A stretch of DNA of 39,846 bases, taken from positions 1 through 39,846 of the forward strand of contig JANQSZ010000001.1 in assembly GCA_028279045.1 (NCBI GenBank), given 5' to 3'. Below the pieces are notes generated by a model. The model did no database searches. It was not told the origin of the DNA and saw nothing but the letters and a program-made list of their open reading frames with translations. The stretch's first letter is position 1. The number at the start of each line of letters is the position of its first letter. Below are positions 16,881 to 25,755 of this stretch, piece by piece. The position numbers and the translations under genes were made by a program. This stretch comes from Candidatus Nanoarchaeia archaeon. GTDB lineage: Archaea > Nanobdellota > Nanobdellia > Woesearchaeales > UBA10216.

Positions 16881-18188
16881 ATGTACGAGATCATCATAGG
16901 CCGTAACAAAGAGGATAAAGAGAAATACGGAACGAATGCGGCATTCTTTCTTGGGAAGCACTACGTGAAGATGGGGCAGACGAGCTCGCTCTCTAATTCA
17001 GTGTATGTGGATGCTATCAAGGCGCACGTTGTGTTTGTGGCAGGGAAGCGAGGATCTGGGAAATCGTACACCATGGGGGCAATGGCAGAAGGAATCATGA
17101 GTTTGCCTGAGGACATCAAAAGCAACATCGGAATTGTTATGCTGGATACGATGGGAATCTACTGGACCATGAAATTTGAGAATCAGAAGGATGCAAGTTT
17201 GTTGAAGGAATGGGAACTTGCACCGAAATCATTCAACATCAAAGTATATACGCCGAAAGGAGTGCACACTGATGATGACAGAACACCGAGCGACGCAGGA
17301 TTTTCTGTACGACCAAATGAACTTACAACAGCGGACTGGTGTTTGGTGTTTCAACAATCTGTTGTTAGCGAGATAGGCGTGCTCATTGGACGCGTGCTTT
17401 CAGAATTGAAAGAGCAAGGAGCGAACTACTCGCTGAAAGATATTATTGCTGCTATTAACGAAGATACAAAATCAAATCAAGCAACAAAAAATGCTGCAGA
17501 GAGTTTATTCCTGGAAGCAGAATCTTGGGGATTATTTGATCGGGAAGGAATGGACTTCAGTTCTCTTGTGCAAGGCGGACAAATCACTGTTTTGGACGTG
17601 AGTGCGTATGCATCAATGCGAGGAAGTACTTCGCTACGCGCACTGGTCATCGGATTGGTTGCACAGAAATTGTTTGACCACCGCATGAAAGTTCGCCGAG
17701 AAGAAGAATTTCAAGACTTGAAACGCACACTCAATCCGCTTGAAGACTCAAGCGACGATGTCAAACATCCACTTGCATGGCTAATGATTGATGAAGCACA
17801 CGAATTCCTACCGTTAGAAGGAGAGACCCCGGCGTCGAAAGCACTCATAACTTTGTTGAGAGAGGGACGACAACCAGGAATCTCACTTGTATTAGCTACG
17901 CAACAACCAGGGCAAATCCATCGTGATGTTATGACGCAATCAGATATTACCATCGCGCACCGACTCACAGCGAAGATTGATGTAGACGCATTAGGGGCGT
18001 TGATGCAAAGTTACATGCGAGAAGGACTCGATAAAGCAATTTCAAATCTGCCTCACGTGCCCGGAGCAGCTGTGTTGTTTGATGATGTCAATGAACGCAT
18101 TTATGATATGCGCGTTCGACCACGGATTACATGGCACGGCGGAAGTGCACCATCACCATTAGAAGCAAAAAGCCAATTTACTTTTTAG
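16881..18188 (+). CDS. HerA/DUF87-type ATPase
   Basis: P-loop ATPase of the HerA/FtsK superfamily. Walker A is GKRGSGKS at residues 55-62 and Walker B WLMIDEAHEF is near 300. It also has the LREGRQPGISLVLATQQP segment (sensor region) and an RLTAKIDVDALG stretch typical of this group. At 435 aa it is shorter than canonical HerA (about 500 aa) and lacks an obvious N-terminal HAS barrel. No nurA nuclease gene is adjacent, so a role in end resection is not supported by context. It may be a DNA- or protein-translocating ATPase of unknown substrate. It converges with and overlaps the MgtC gene by 11 bp. Confidence 0.85.
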   Translation: MYEIIIGRNKEDKEKYGTNAAFFLGKHYVKMGQTSSLSNSVYVDAIKAHVVFVAGKRGSGKSYTMGAMAEGIMSLPEDIKSNIGIVMLDTMGIYWTMKFENQKDASLLKEWELAPKSFNIKVYTPKGVHTDDDRTPSDAGFSVRPNELTTADWCLVFQQSVVSEIGVLIGRVLSELKEQGANYSLKDIIAAINEDTKSNQATKNAAESLFLEAESWGLFDREGMDFSSLVQGGQITVLDVSAYASMRGSTSLRALVIGLVAQKLFDHRMKVRREEEFQDLKRTLNPLEDSSDDVKHPLAWLMIDEAHEFLPLEGETPASKALITLLREGRQPGISLVLATQQPGQIHRDVMTQSDITIAHRLTAKIDVDALGALMQSYMREGLDKAISNLPHVPGAAVLFDDVNERIYDMRVRPRITWHGGSAPSPLEAKSQFTF

Positions 18189-18612
18189 ATTTTCTAGATT
18201 TCTTTGATTTCTTCTGAAACTTATGCGCTTCAATCATATTCAAATTTAGAATAAGCATTACCAATGCCACGGCGACAAACGTTTCCAAATACATTCCCAT
18301 CCCGATCGCAATACCGAGAGCAGCAGTAGTCCAGAGACTTGCAGCTGTTGTTAGACCGTGCACGTGATCTTCTATACGGAAAATTGTACCTGCGCCCAGG
18401 AAACCCATACCTGTTACGATACCAGCAATGATTCTATCACTGGCTGCAAATTGAAACAGCGAAGCATGGGTAAGGAGAGTTGCGCTAAGACAGACAAGCA
18501 TATGGGTTCGAAGCCCTGCTGGGCGGTGTATTTTCTCGCGCTCAACACCGATTATACCACCAATAATAGTAGCGAGAATTAGCCCTACTGTCACCTCTAT
18601 TCCAGCCTGCAT
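18178..18612 (-). CDS. MgtC/SapB-family membrane protein
   Basis: Integral membrane protein with about four hydrophobic segments. The conserved N-terminal region GGIIGVEREKIHRPAGLRTHMLVCL (residues about 18-42) and GMGFLGAGTIF (about 69-79) identify the MgtC/SapB family. Bacterial members are tied to Mg2+ or phosphate/ATP homeostasis, but the archaeal role is unknown. The 144-aa protein ends in a short lysine-rich cytoplasmic tail (KKSKKSRKSKK). A TATA box predicts a leaderless transcript. Confidence 0.88.
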   Translation of the reverse strand: MQAGIEVTVGLILATIIGGIIGVEREKIHRPAGLRTHMLVCLSATLLTHASLFQFAASDRIIAGIVTGMGFLGAGTIFRIEDHVHGLTTAASLWTTAALGIAIGMGMYLETFVAVALVMLILNLNMIEAHKFQKKSKKSRKSKK

Positions 18613-18634
18613 ACACTCTTTAGAGAAATAGTCC

Positions 18635-18642
18635 TATTTAAT
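18635..18642 (-). promoter_or_regulatory. TATA box for the MgtC-family gene
   Basis: TATTTAAT on the plus strand, centred 26.5 nt from the ATG at 18612, at the edge of the topA 3' end. Confidence 0.55.
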
Positions 18643-18644
18643 GT

Positions 18645-20804
18645 TTACTGTAGACGCTTGAGTGTTCTACACTTAGGGAACTGATCACACCCTAGGAATC
18701 TGCCGTACAAGCTCTTCCGAAGAATCATAGTCCCTTTCTTGCACTTCTCGCATTTTTCCCCTAGACCCGGAGCATCAACTTCCTTATCAGGACAATCAAG
18801 ATTAATGCACGCCGTCTGTGGCCGCTTTCCTTTCTTGATGACAAGAATCTCTGGATGATTACAGGTCTCACACGTTTTATCTGAAGGTTTGAATAATGCA
18901 TTCGAGGGAAGTTTGAATGTTGCTTCACAATCAGGATATTTGGAACAGGCGATGAATCTCCCGAATTTTCCTTTCTTGAACATTAACGTGCCGTCGCACA
19001 CTTGACAAGGGCCAACAGTATTTGCTTTGTCTTCTGTTTCTTTCGTAGCGGTAAGAATGCCCTCTCCTACTTCCAGCTCGTGTTTCTTGAATTCGCCAAA
19101 CACATCTGTGAGAAGTTCACGAGCAGCAGTAAGAACATCTTCCTCGTTCTTTTTTCCTTCTCGAATCTCTTCCATTTGACCTTCGAAAGAACGGGTGAGT
19201 TCTTCATCAAGTAAAGCAGGAACGAATTTCTTTAGTGTAAACACGGTTTCAAATCCAAGCTTTGTCGCTTGAATCGATTTACCGTCGATATAATTTCGAG
19301 TCTCGAGTGTGTCAATGATAGAAGCGCGCGTAGCTTTTGTTCCTAAGTTCCTCTTTTCAAGCTCTCTAATTATAGAGGAAGGGGTGTATCGAGGTGGGGG
19401 CTGAGTTTCCTTATCAAGCTTGTTTATTTCTTTAACAGAAACTTTCTCGCCCTCTGTTACTTTTACGAGTTCTTCATCCTTCAGCTTTACATGAGGACCG
19501 TAGAATGTGTGCCAACCAGGCACAGTTGTACGCGTTCCCTTTGTAATGAACGGTTCGCCTTCAACATCGATCGTGATTGTTGATGTTTCTCGAACTGCAG
19601 GTTCTGCAAACGTCGACATAAAACGGCGTACAATCAAATCATACACTTTTTTCTTACGATCGGTTAATAGTTTTGGTTTCTGGCCAGTCGGATAGATCGC
19701 TGGATGAGCAGGATCTGTTTTCTTTCCGTTGTTAGGCTGAAGCTTTCCCTTGAGAAGCTCTTTACAAAGTTCAGTATAATCAGATTGTTTTGAAAGCGCT
19801 TCAAGAATTTTCTTGAAACCAATCGAAGGAGGCAATTGTTGTGAAGATGTACGAGGATACGAAGTGTAACCGGAACTGTATAAATCCTGAGCATGCTCTA
19901 ATGTTTCCTTCGGAGGAATACCAGCTGAACGATACGCTTCTGTCTGTAATGTTGTCAAATCAAACGGTGTAGGTGGAGCTTGTTCACGTTTACTGCTTTT
20001 TACTGACTCGATTTTCCCATCTTTCCCTTTTGTTTTCTTCAGAATAGCGTCGGCTTCATCTTCTTTCCAGAACTTATCGATCTTGTGCATAGATTCCAGC
20101 TTGCCAGCCTTCACAGAACTGTGCATCTCTAATTGCCAGTACGGATCTGCCTTGAACTTCTGGATCTCTTGCTCTTTCTCTACTATAATTTGTAGAGCAG
20201 GGCCTTGAACACGACCACTACTCAGGATTTTGAACATTCCTGCCTTCTTAATAGAGGAGGAGAGTGCGCGAGACACATTAATGCCGTAATACCAGTCAAG
20301 CTTGTGGCGAGTTTCGCCGGCATTCGCTTGTCCCCAGTTTAGTGTTTTCCCTGCATCTTTGTATGCTTCTTCTAATTCATCTTTGGTAACGGTCGAGAAT
20401 TTCATACGACGAGCGTCTTTCTTATTACAAATATGACGTACAATATTGAGCCCAATTACTTCTCCCTCAATATCATAGTCGGTAGCAACGGTAACAATTT
20501 CTTTCCCTTTTGCCATTTTTTTGATAACATCGTAATATTTTTTAGAGAATTCAGCGCCTTTACTTACTTCAAAACTTGGCTTCCATTCAATATCAAATAC
20601 AGGATATGTGAAGCCAGTTTTCTTAATTTCAGCTAATCCAAACAGGTGACCAACCGCAGAAACAATGGTAATTTGCTTTCCATCATACTCAACTTCGAAA
20701 TATGCAACTTTATTCTTCACTAATTTCTCCGGTTTACCGTCGGAGAGAGCCTCTGCTATTTTTTTTGCAGTTGATGGCTTTTCTGTAATGATTAGTTCAG
20801 ACAT
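18645..20804 (-). CDS. topA: DNA topoisomerase I (type IA)
   Basis: Relaxes negatively supercoiled DNA through a transient 5'-phosphotyrosine bond. The N-terminal Toprim domain begins ELIITEKPSTAKKIAEAL and has the metal motif ATDYDIEGE (107-115). The catalytic tyrosine is Y316 in YTSYPRTSS. The C-terminus (about 600-719) carries three zinc-ribbon-like modules: CQVC...CSKYPDC, CETC...CINLDC and CEKC...CDQFPKC, the first and third being the standard topoisomerase C4 type. Length 719 aa. A TATA box at 20828-20835 predicts a leaderless mRNA. No reverse gyrase helicase domain is fused. Confidence 0.95.
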   Translation of the reverse strand: MSELIITEKPSTAKKIAEALSDGKPEKLVKNKVAYFEVEYDGKQITIVSAVGHLFGLAEIKKTGFTYPVFDIEWKPSFEVSKGAEFSKKYYDVIKKMAKGKEIVTVATDYDIEGEVIGLNIVRHICNKKDARRMKFSTVTKDELEEAYKDAGKTLNWGQANAGETRHKLDWYYGINVSRALSSSIKKAGMFKILSSGRVQGPALQIIVEKEQEIQKFKADPYWQLEMHSSVKAGKLESMHKIDKFWKEDEADAILKKTKGKDGKIESVKSSKREQAPPTPFDLTTLQTEAYRSAGIPPKETLEHAQDLYSSGYTSYPRTSSQQLPPSIGFKKILEALSKQSDYTELCKELLKGKLQPNNGKKTDPAHPAIYPTGQKPKLLTDRKKKVYDLIVRRFMSTFAEPAVRETSTITIDVEGEPFITKGTRTTVPGWHTFYGPHVKLKDEELVKVTEGEKVSVKEINKLDKETQPPPRYTPSSIIRELEKRNLGTKATRASIIDTLETRNYIDGKSIQATKLGFETVFTLKKFVPALLDEELTRSFEGQMEEIREGKKNEEDVLTAARELLTDVFGEFKKHELEVGEGILTATKETEDKANTVGPCQVCDGTLMFKKGKFGRFIACSKYPDCEATFKLPSNALFKPSDKTCETCNHPEILVIKKGKRPQTACINLDCPDKEVDAPGLGEKCEKCKKGTMILRKSLYGRFLGCDQFPKCRTLKRLQ

Positions 20805-20827
20805 CCCCTTAAGAAGTTAAGATATCC

Positions 20828-20835
20828 TTTAAAAA
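20828..20835 (-). promoter_or_regulatory. TATA box for topA
   Basis: TTTAAAAA on the plus strand, centred 27.5 nt upstream of the topA ATG at 20804, within the 49-bp gap to trpS. Confidence 0.6.
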
Positions 20836-20853
20836 ACTTTTGGGAAGCTAAAA

Positions 20854-21972
20854 TTAGTCTTTTACTAAGAATTTGTCAAGATTTTTCTTTGCTTGCTCGC
20901 GTTTTTTCTGGTGTTGTTTTAGGAAAGCTTCTACTTTATCTGCAAGCATACCCTTTACATCTCCGCTCGTTAAATCACCTGCGCGGAACTGTCGAAATAC
21001 TTCTGTTACTTTATCATCGTCTTCTTCAAACATCTGGAAAAGATATTGACAACTTGTATCCACGTCGGGGTCACCACCTTTTTCCTTGTGTTCCTTCAAG
21101 GTTTGCCTGCCTCCAGAAAATGATTTCATGATCTTCTTACGTGCAACTTCAGGAGCATCAACTGTGAAGATAGCACTGTCTGGCTTGGATGCACTCATCT
21201 TTGAATTCGGACCTTGCAATCCCGGTAAAAACCTTCCGTGAAGAGCTGCAGGCTTGTAATATCCAAGACGATCTGCAACATCACGTGTAATTCTCCAATA
21301 TGGATCTTGATCGATTGCTGCAGGAATAAGCACAGGGGTCTTTTTTCCCTTTAACTCCGTCGGTAAGAAGCATGGAGCTGCTTGAATAGCAGGAAAGAAG
21401 GTCATGCCGATATTTGTCGAATTGTTGAAACCAAAAACGCCTTTCGCAGTTGAAAATGTGGTGAGCTTTGCAACTTTCAATGCAATATTGTACATTGTCT
21501 TTGCATAATCCTGATTACTGAAGATAAACGTCTTTTTTGGATTGAATCCAGTAGCAATTATGTCCAGTGCGTTCTCATATGCAAAGTTATGCGTGTCTTC
21601 CATGCTTAACTTGTCAGAATTGAGAAACTTTTCGTCATCTGTCAATTGGAAGTAAAGTTCGGTGTCGAACTTGTCCTGCAACCACTTTGTGAGAATCCAC
21701 GGAAGCATGTGACCGACGTGAGTATGGCCGGAAGGACCGCGTCCTGTATAGAGCACAAACTGTTCCCCTTTCTCTTGCTTGCTAAGAAGCCAATCAAGAT
21801 CGCGATGTGAGAAGAATACTTTACGCCGAAGCATAAAATGCAAATCTTTTGTATGTTTTTGGAGTCGTGCAAGTAGTTCATCGCTTAACGATTTCGTACC
21901 AAACTCTTTGATGAGTTTATCGTAATCAACGTCCCCTGATACATCCCAAGGGGTAACAACTGCATCTGCCAT
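20854..21972 (-). CDS. trpS: Tryptophanyl-tRNA synthetase (archaeal/eukaryotic type)
   Basis: Class I synthetase charging tRNA-Trp. The HIGH-like motif is HVGH within GPSGHTHVGHM, and the KMSKS-like motif is KMSAS, the form seen in archaeal and eukaryotic TrpRS. Other family marks are YFQLTDDEKFL and DQDPYWRITRD. I take the ATG at 21972 (372 aa), 27 nt from a TATA box; an in-frame GTG three codons upstream is less likely. The gene stands alone between topA and the transketolase operon. Confidence 0.94.
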   Translation of the reverse strand: MADAVVTPWDVSGDVDYDKLIKEFGTKSLSDELLARLQKHTKDLHFMLRRKVFFSHRDLDWLLSKQEKGEQFVLYTGRGPSGHTHVGHMLPWILTKWLQDKFDTELYFQLTDDEKFLNSDKLSMEDTHNFAYENALDIIATGFNPKKTFIFSNQDYAKTMYNIALKVAKLTTFSTAKGVFGFNNSTNIGMTFFPAIQAAPCFLPTELKGKKTPVLIPAAIDQDPYWRITRDVADRLGYYKPAALHGRFLPGLQGPNSKMSASKPDSAIFTVDAPEVARKKIMKSFSGGRQTLKEHKEKGGDPDVDTSCQYLFQMFEEDDDKVTEVFRQFRAGDLTSGDVKGMLADKVEAFLKQHQKKREQAKKNLDKFLVKD

Positions 21973-21995
21973 GGTACACACTTATTAAGAAGGCA

Positions 21996-22002
21996 TTTTA
22001 AA
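21996..22002 (-). promoter_or_regulatory. TATA box for trpS
   Basis: TTTTAAA on the plus strand, centred 27 nt from the trpS ATG (21972). It lies in the short gap after the transketolase C-subunit stop. Confidence 0.6.
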
Positions 22003-22007
22003 GCTTT

Positions 22008-22952
22008 CTACGCAGAAATTGTAACTTTCTTCTGGACTGCGCGTTTTGCAGCATCACAAATCGCATGAGCGTCAAGCCCGTACTTTTTGTACAGCTCAGG
22101 ACCACTACCAGATTCGGCAAAGGTATCCTTTACTCCAATTCGCTCCAGCACAGAACCCGGTTGCTCTGAAAGAACTTCGGCAACTGCGCTCCCTAGCCCG
22201 CCGTAAATGGAATGATCTTCAACCGTTACAATTGCACCAGTTTTAGCAGCTGCAGCGCGCACTGCTTCTACATCAAGTGGTTTTATTGTTGCCATATTGA
22301 GAATAGTCGGATTAATGCCAGTTTCGCGTAAACACTTTGCAGCTTCCAGAGCTTCAGAAAGAATTGGACCGGACCCAATGATCGTAACGTCATCACCTTC
22401 TTCCAATGCTTTTGCTTTTCCAATAACAAATGGTTCGTCCTTTGTAATTGTCTGGACAGCGGGGCGCGTAACACGCAAATATGCTGGACCGATATGCGAA
22501 GCGAGCGCAATGGTTGCTTTCTCGGCCTCAAGCCCGTCGGCAGGACTGATGATTGTCATGTTCGGCATGCTGCGTAGCCATGCAACATCTTGAATGATTT
22601 GAGCTGTTGGGCCGTCTTCGCCAGTAGCTAATCCGGCGTGGCTCCCAACAATTTTGACGTTAGAATTTGAATACGCGATGGAAACTGTAATTTGATCCAT
22701 TGTTCTTCCTAGCAAGAAACAAGAGAACCCTGCTGCGAAAACAGTTTTGTTGCATTTTGCAAAACCGGCTGCGGCGCAAATCATATCGCCCTCACTAATC
22801 CCCATATTGAAAAAACGCTCAGGAACATGACGGCCGAACTCTTGCGTTCGCGTTGAATCAGAACAACCAGCGTCCATGACCACAATGTCTTTGCGATCTT
22901 TCAACTTTAGCAATCCTTTTCCAAAACCATCGCGCGTTGCAACCTTATCCAT
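22008..22952 (-). CDS. Transketolase, C-terminal subunit
   Basis: Pyrimidine-binding and C-terminal domains of transketolase as a separate chain. It opens with MDKVATRDGFGKGLLKL, then contains FNMGISEGDMICAAAGFA and GSHAGLATGEDGPTAQ, which match the pyrimidine domain with its conserved glutamate. The C-terminal domain carries TVEDHSIYGGLGSAV. I place the start at the ATG at 22952 (314 aa), overlapping the N-subunit stop by 8 nt, not the longer frame. The two chains together equal one transketolase and should interconvert pentose-pathway sugar phosphates. Confidence 0.92.
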   Translation of the reverse strand: MDKVATRDGFGKGLLKLKDRKDIVVMDAGCSDSTRTQEFGRHVPERFFNMGISEGDMICAAAGFAKCNKTVFAAGFSCFLLGRTMDQITVSIAYSNSNVKIVGSHAGLATGEDGPTAQIIQDVAWLRSMPNMTIISPADGLEAEKATIALASHIGPAYLRVTRPAVQTITKDEPFVIGKAKALEEGDDVTIIGSGPILSEALEAAKCLRETGINPTILNMATIKPLDVEAVRAAAAKTGAIVTVEDHSIYGGLGSAVAEVLSEQPGSVLERIGVKDTFAESGSGPELYKKYGLDAHAICDAAKRAVQKKVTISA

Positions 22953-23757
22953 TCCGCACCTCTGCGAGCGCTTGTTGTAATTGCTCGTCATTCGGTGCTT
23001 TGCCGTGCCAACCAAGTTGGTTCTCCATAAAAGAAACTCCTTTACCTTTTATTGTGCTGGCGATAATGACAACTGGCTTGTCTATTGAACGTGCTTCCTC
23101 GAATCCGCGCTTGATATCAGCGATGTCGTGACCGTCAATACGGATGGTATGCCAACCAAACGCCTTGAACTTCTGATCGATCGGCTCAATATCCTTGAGT
23201 TCGGATACACTGCTATCTTGAGCGAGCTTATTATGATCAACGATAGCCACTATATTATTAAGACGGCGGAAACCAGCGGTCATTGCTGCTTCCCAAACCT
23301 GGCCTTCCTGCAACTCGCCATCTCCCATAAGCACAAATACTTTGTATGGAAGATTATCGAGCTTTGCGCACATTGCCATGCCGTTGCCTACTGATAATCC
23401 CTGTCCTAGTGATCCTGTTGCGATTTCCACACCAGGAATTTTTGGATGTGGGTGACCGGTTAGTCTGCTCTCGAGCTTTCTAAACGTCGCGAGCTCTGAC
23501 TTCGGAAAGAAACCTGCCTTGCTGAGCACAGAATAATATCCTGGCGTCGCATGGCCTTTGGAAAGAATGAACCGATCACGATCTGGCTTTTCTGGGTGAG
23601 CAGGATCGTAATTCATCTCATCAAAAAAAAGAACTGTTAGAATGTCAATTGCTGACAATGAACCGCCGGGATGACCTGATTTTGCACCATGCACCGTGGT
23701 CAGAATGTCCTCTCGTAATTCTTTGGTAAGTGATTGTAACTCTTCAATAGACTTCAT
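22945..23757 (-). CDS. Transketolase, N-terminal (thiamine-pyrophosphate) subunit
   Basis: TPP-binding half of a split transketolase, the form common in archaea and some bacteria. Conserved segments are GHPGGSLSAIDIL, SKGHATPGYYSVL, ATGSLGQGLSVGNGMA and the TPP/Mg motif GDGE (145-148) with NN at 167-168. I start it at the ATG at 23757 (270 aa), which is preceded on the coding strand by a GAGGGGAG purine run; a GTG at 23790 would add 11 unconserved residues. Located 33 nt after the RNA-binding protein gene, so internal in an operon and needing its own ribosome-binding site. Confidence 0.93.
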   Translation of the reverse strand: MKSIEELQSLTKELREDILTTVHGAKSGHPGGSLSAIDILTVLFFDEMNYDPAHPEKPDRDRFILSKGHATPGYYSVLSKAGFFPKSELATFRKLESRLTGHPHPKIPGVEIATGSLGQGLSVGNGMAMCAKLDNLPYKVFVLMGDGELQEGQVWEAAMTAGFRRLNNIVAIVDHNKLAQDSSVSELKDIEPIDQKFKAFGWHTIRIDGHDIADIKRGFEEARSIDKPVVIIASTIKGKGVSFMENQLGWHGKAPNDEQLQQALAEVRNG

Positions 23758-23790
23758 GCTCCCCTCATAAACACAAGGGGTCGGTTTCAC

Positions 23791-24237
23791 CTAAAAACCT
23801 TTCGCTTCAAGCCAGCTCGCAAGCTGGACAAGTGCTTCTTCCCTTTTTCTGGGGTAGGTAATGATCCCTATTTTAATATGGATGCAGTTGCCGTGCTCGA
23901 CAATCTTGACTTCGTCATGTCGCCAGGCATCCTTATCCAAGCGAATGAAGAAATTGAGTTCGTCGTCTAAACGTGAATCAAGTTCGCGTTCTAATTGGAG
24001 ACGGGAGGAGCCGAGAAGCTCGAGCAAATGATCAAGCATCAATCGCGTTTCGCGCTTTTTTGTGAGAGAGATGTTGAGAATGTTTATGGTTTTCTCATTG
24101 AAACCTTGCGCTTGTTCCTGTTTGAGAATGTTTTCTTTCTTCTGCAGTTCCTCGGGGAGAAGCGCAATCAAACGTTCCTTGAGCTCCTCGCTATTCTCTT
24201 TGTCAAACGCTGAAATTGCTATTTCTCGAACATCCAT
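23791..24237 (-). CDS. Predicted exosome-associated RNA-binding protein (COG1325-like)
   Basis: A 148-aa protein with a helical, charged N-terminal half (KRETRLMLDHLLELL). Its C-terminal half has the pattern DELNFFIRLDKDAW...HIKIGIITYPRKREEAL. That RLDK plus basic-strand plus YP arrangement is what I associate with archaeal COG1325 proteins, annotated as predicted exosome subunits. The match is by memory, so the assignment is moderate. It shares an unusual promoter with the divergent presenilin-like protease and is followed by the split transketolase genes, with no obvious functional link. Confidence 0.6.
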   Translation of the reverse strand: MDVREIAISAFDKENSEELKERLIALLPEELQKKENILKQEQAQGFNEKTINILNISLTKKRETRLMLDHLLELLGSSRLQLERELDSRLDDELNFFIRLDKDAWRHDEVKIVEHGNCIHIKIGIITYPRKREEALVQLASWLEAKGF

Positions 24238-24256
24238 GCTCAGAATGAATACGTAA

Positions 24257-24267
24257 CTTTATAAAAG
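24257..24267. promoter_or_regulatory. Shared bidirectional TATA box
   Basis: CTTTATAAAAG is a near-palindrome centred at 24262. The two divergent ATGs (24237 minus, 24287 plus) lie exactly 25 nt on either side, the normal TATA-to-start spacing in this window. No second TATA box is visible in the 49-bp gap, so one element probably directs both leaderless transcripts. Confidence 0.65.
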
Positions 24268-24286
24268 AGTTTGGCCCAGTACAGGT

Positions 24287-25168
24287 ATGAAACATCCGTT
24301 TGGCATGACTGCTTTCATTCTTGTCATTTTCTTACTCTCTCAATTTTTTGGACTGGTGATTATTCAGCATTATCATCCTACGCAAGAAATTACCAATGAC
24401 TTACCGCTAGGATTTGAGCGACCGCCAACAGAAAATCCATATCAAGCTGTTGTTATGGTGCTTGTTGCTGTTTTGGTTGGAACAGGATTATTTTTTCTGG
24501 TGATTAAGTTTGCTCCATTCTTGTGGAAGTACTGGTACTTCACCGCGATGGCAGCAACACTGACGTTTGGATTGTTTCCGTTCTTTGCAAAAGCACTTGG
24601 TCCGGGAATGTCGACGCAGATTATTGCTGGAGTGATTGGTGTTACGGGTGCGTTCTTCAAAACATGGAAACCAAATGTTTATGTGCATAACACAACAGAA
24701 CTTTTTGTTTATGGTGGATTAGCGGCGATCTTTGTCAGCTTGTTTGATGTTATCACTGCAATCATACTTTTGTTGGGAATCTCGGTGTATGACATTATTG
24801 CGGTTTGGCATAGCAAACACATGGTGAAACTTGCGACGTTTCAAGCAGAATCAAAAGTGTTCGCAGGAATTTACTTGCCGTACAAAGCGCCAAAAGGTGT
24901 TAAGGTTCGGGTTGCAAAATCTAAAAAAGAAAAAGCTGTGGGGACGAGTGCAATATTAGGCGGGGGAGATATTGGATTTCCGCTCATTTTTGCAGGAGTT
25001 GTTTTGCGAGAAGGTGTGCCGTTCTGGCACGTGTTCATTGTGCCGGTGTTTGCTGCTATCGGACTCGGTATTCTGTTTGCGCTTTCCAAGCAAGGGAAGT
25101 TCTACCCAGCGATGCCATTCGTGACTGCTGGCTGTCTGGCTGGGTATGGGATTCTGCAACTGCTTTAA
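24287..25168 (+). CDS. Presenilin/signal-peptide-peptidase-like intramembrane aspartyl protease
   Basis: Multi-pass membrane protease with about nine hydrophobic segments. The catalytic YD motif is at 168-169 (ISVYDII), GxGD is present as GGGD at 225-228, and the C-terminal PAL-type motif is PAMP at 274-277. Catalytic residues are therefore D169 and D228. Homologues such as archaeal PSH cleave helices within the membrane, including signal peptide remnants. Length is 293 aa. A first hydrophobic helix (about 8-27) is followed by a long loop. Natural substrates cannot be predicted from sequence. Confidence 0.9.
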   Translation: MKHPFGMTAFILVIFLLSQFFGLVIIQHYHPTQEITNDLPLGFERPPTENPYQAVVMVLVAVLVGTGLFFLVIKFAPFLWKYWYFTAMAATLTFGLFPFFAKALGPGMSTQIIAGVIGVTGAFFKTWKPNVYVHNTTELFVYGGLAAIFVSLFDVITAIILLLGISVYDIIAVWHSKHMVKLATFQAESKVFAGIYLPYKAPKGVKVRVAKSKKEKAVGTSAILGGGDIGFPLIFAGVVLREGVPFWHVFIVPVFAAIGLGILFALSKQGKFYPAMPFVTAGCLAGYGILQLL

Positions 25169-25187
25169 GCGAACTTTATCGGGAAAC

Positions 25188-25195
25188 TTTTATAA
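25188..25195 (+). promoter_or_regulatory. TATA box for the 166-aa orphan gene
   Basis: TTTTATAA centred 27.5 nt upstream of the ATG at 25219; the message should be leaderless. Confidence 0.65.
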
Positions 25196-25218
25196 CCTAA
25201 TTTGGATTTCAGTATACT

Positions 25219-25719
25219 ATGGTGGGGGCATCAGAGGGTTCAGAGTATAAAATTACGCTCAGCTACGCAGCTTTATGCAGGCAGCTGAAAGTATCCTTTC
25301 AGGGAGATGTACCTGCGTACCTCAACGAATTCCAATTCTATCCATATGAGATTGCAGACGCTATTCCCGACTGCTCGCAACTTGATGACGTGCCTATGAT
25401 CCTGAAGATCGTGAGCATTAACCATGACAAGACCTACTGGGATGCTGCACTCGATAGTGTCATTGCGCTGCGCAAGCGCGTTCGAAAGGCTGTAGAGCCT
25501 GAAACGCACGATTTCGCTGAAATATTCGCACAGATTCAACCTAGGAAAGGAGAGCCAGGCCCAACCTTTGATCTACGGCTAAAGGTACAACACGTGCCTA
25601 ATAGTATAGTTCCTGGCGACCGATCGTTCAGGCTTGAACTGGAAGCAATTTCTGTAGTAAACGAGATCAACCCAGCAGTGGAAGTGCTGGATGATGAGCT
25701 TCCGGCGTTGAAGGTATAG
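25219..25719 (+). CDS. Uncharacterised 166-aa protein
   Basis: I do not recognise this protein. It is soluble, mixed alpha/beta and acidic. Notable segments are YAALCRQLKVSFQGDVPAYL near the N-terminus, a basic helix ALRKRVRKAVEP at the centre, and a C-terminal strand-rich part (SFRLELEAISVV). There are only two cysteines and no metal motif. It has its own TATA box and lies directly before the SRP RNA gene, whose TATA box begins 6 nt after its stop. No function is claimed. Confidence 0.7.
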   Translation: MVGASEGSEYKITLSYAALCRQLKVSFQGDVPAYLNEFQFYPYEIADAIPDCSQLDDVPMILKIVSINHDKTYWDAALDSVIALRKRVRKAVEPETHDFAEIFAQIQPRKGEPGPTFDLRLKVQHVPNSIVPGDRSFRLELEAISVVNEINPAVEVLDDELPALKV

Positions 25720-25725
25720 GCAACC

Positions 25726-25733
25726 TTTAAAAA
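25726..25733 (+). promoter_or_regulatory. TATA box for SRP RNA
   Basis: TTTAAAAA centred 26.5 nt upstream of 25756, which is the first base of the SRP RNA terminal helix. This gives an independent measure of TATA-to-start distance in this organism. Confidence 0.75.
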
Positions 25734-25755
25734 CGCATTCTTGGTACTTGTATTT

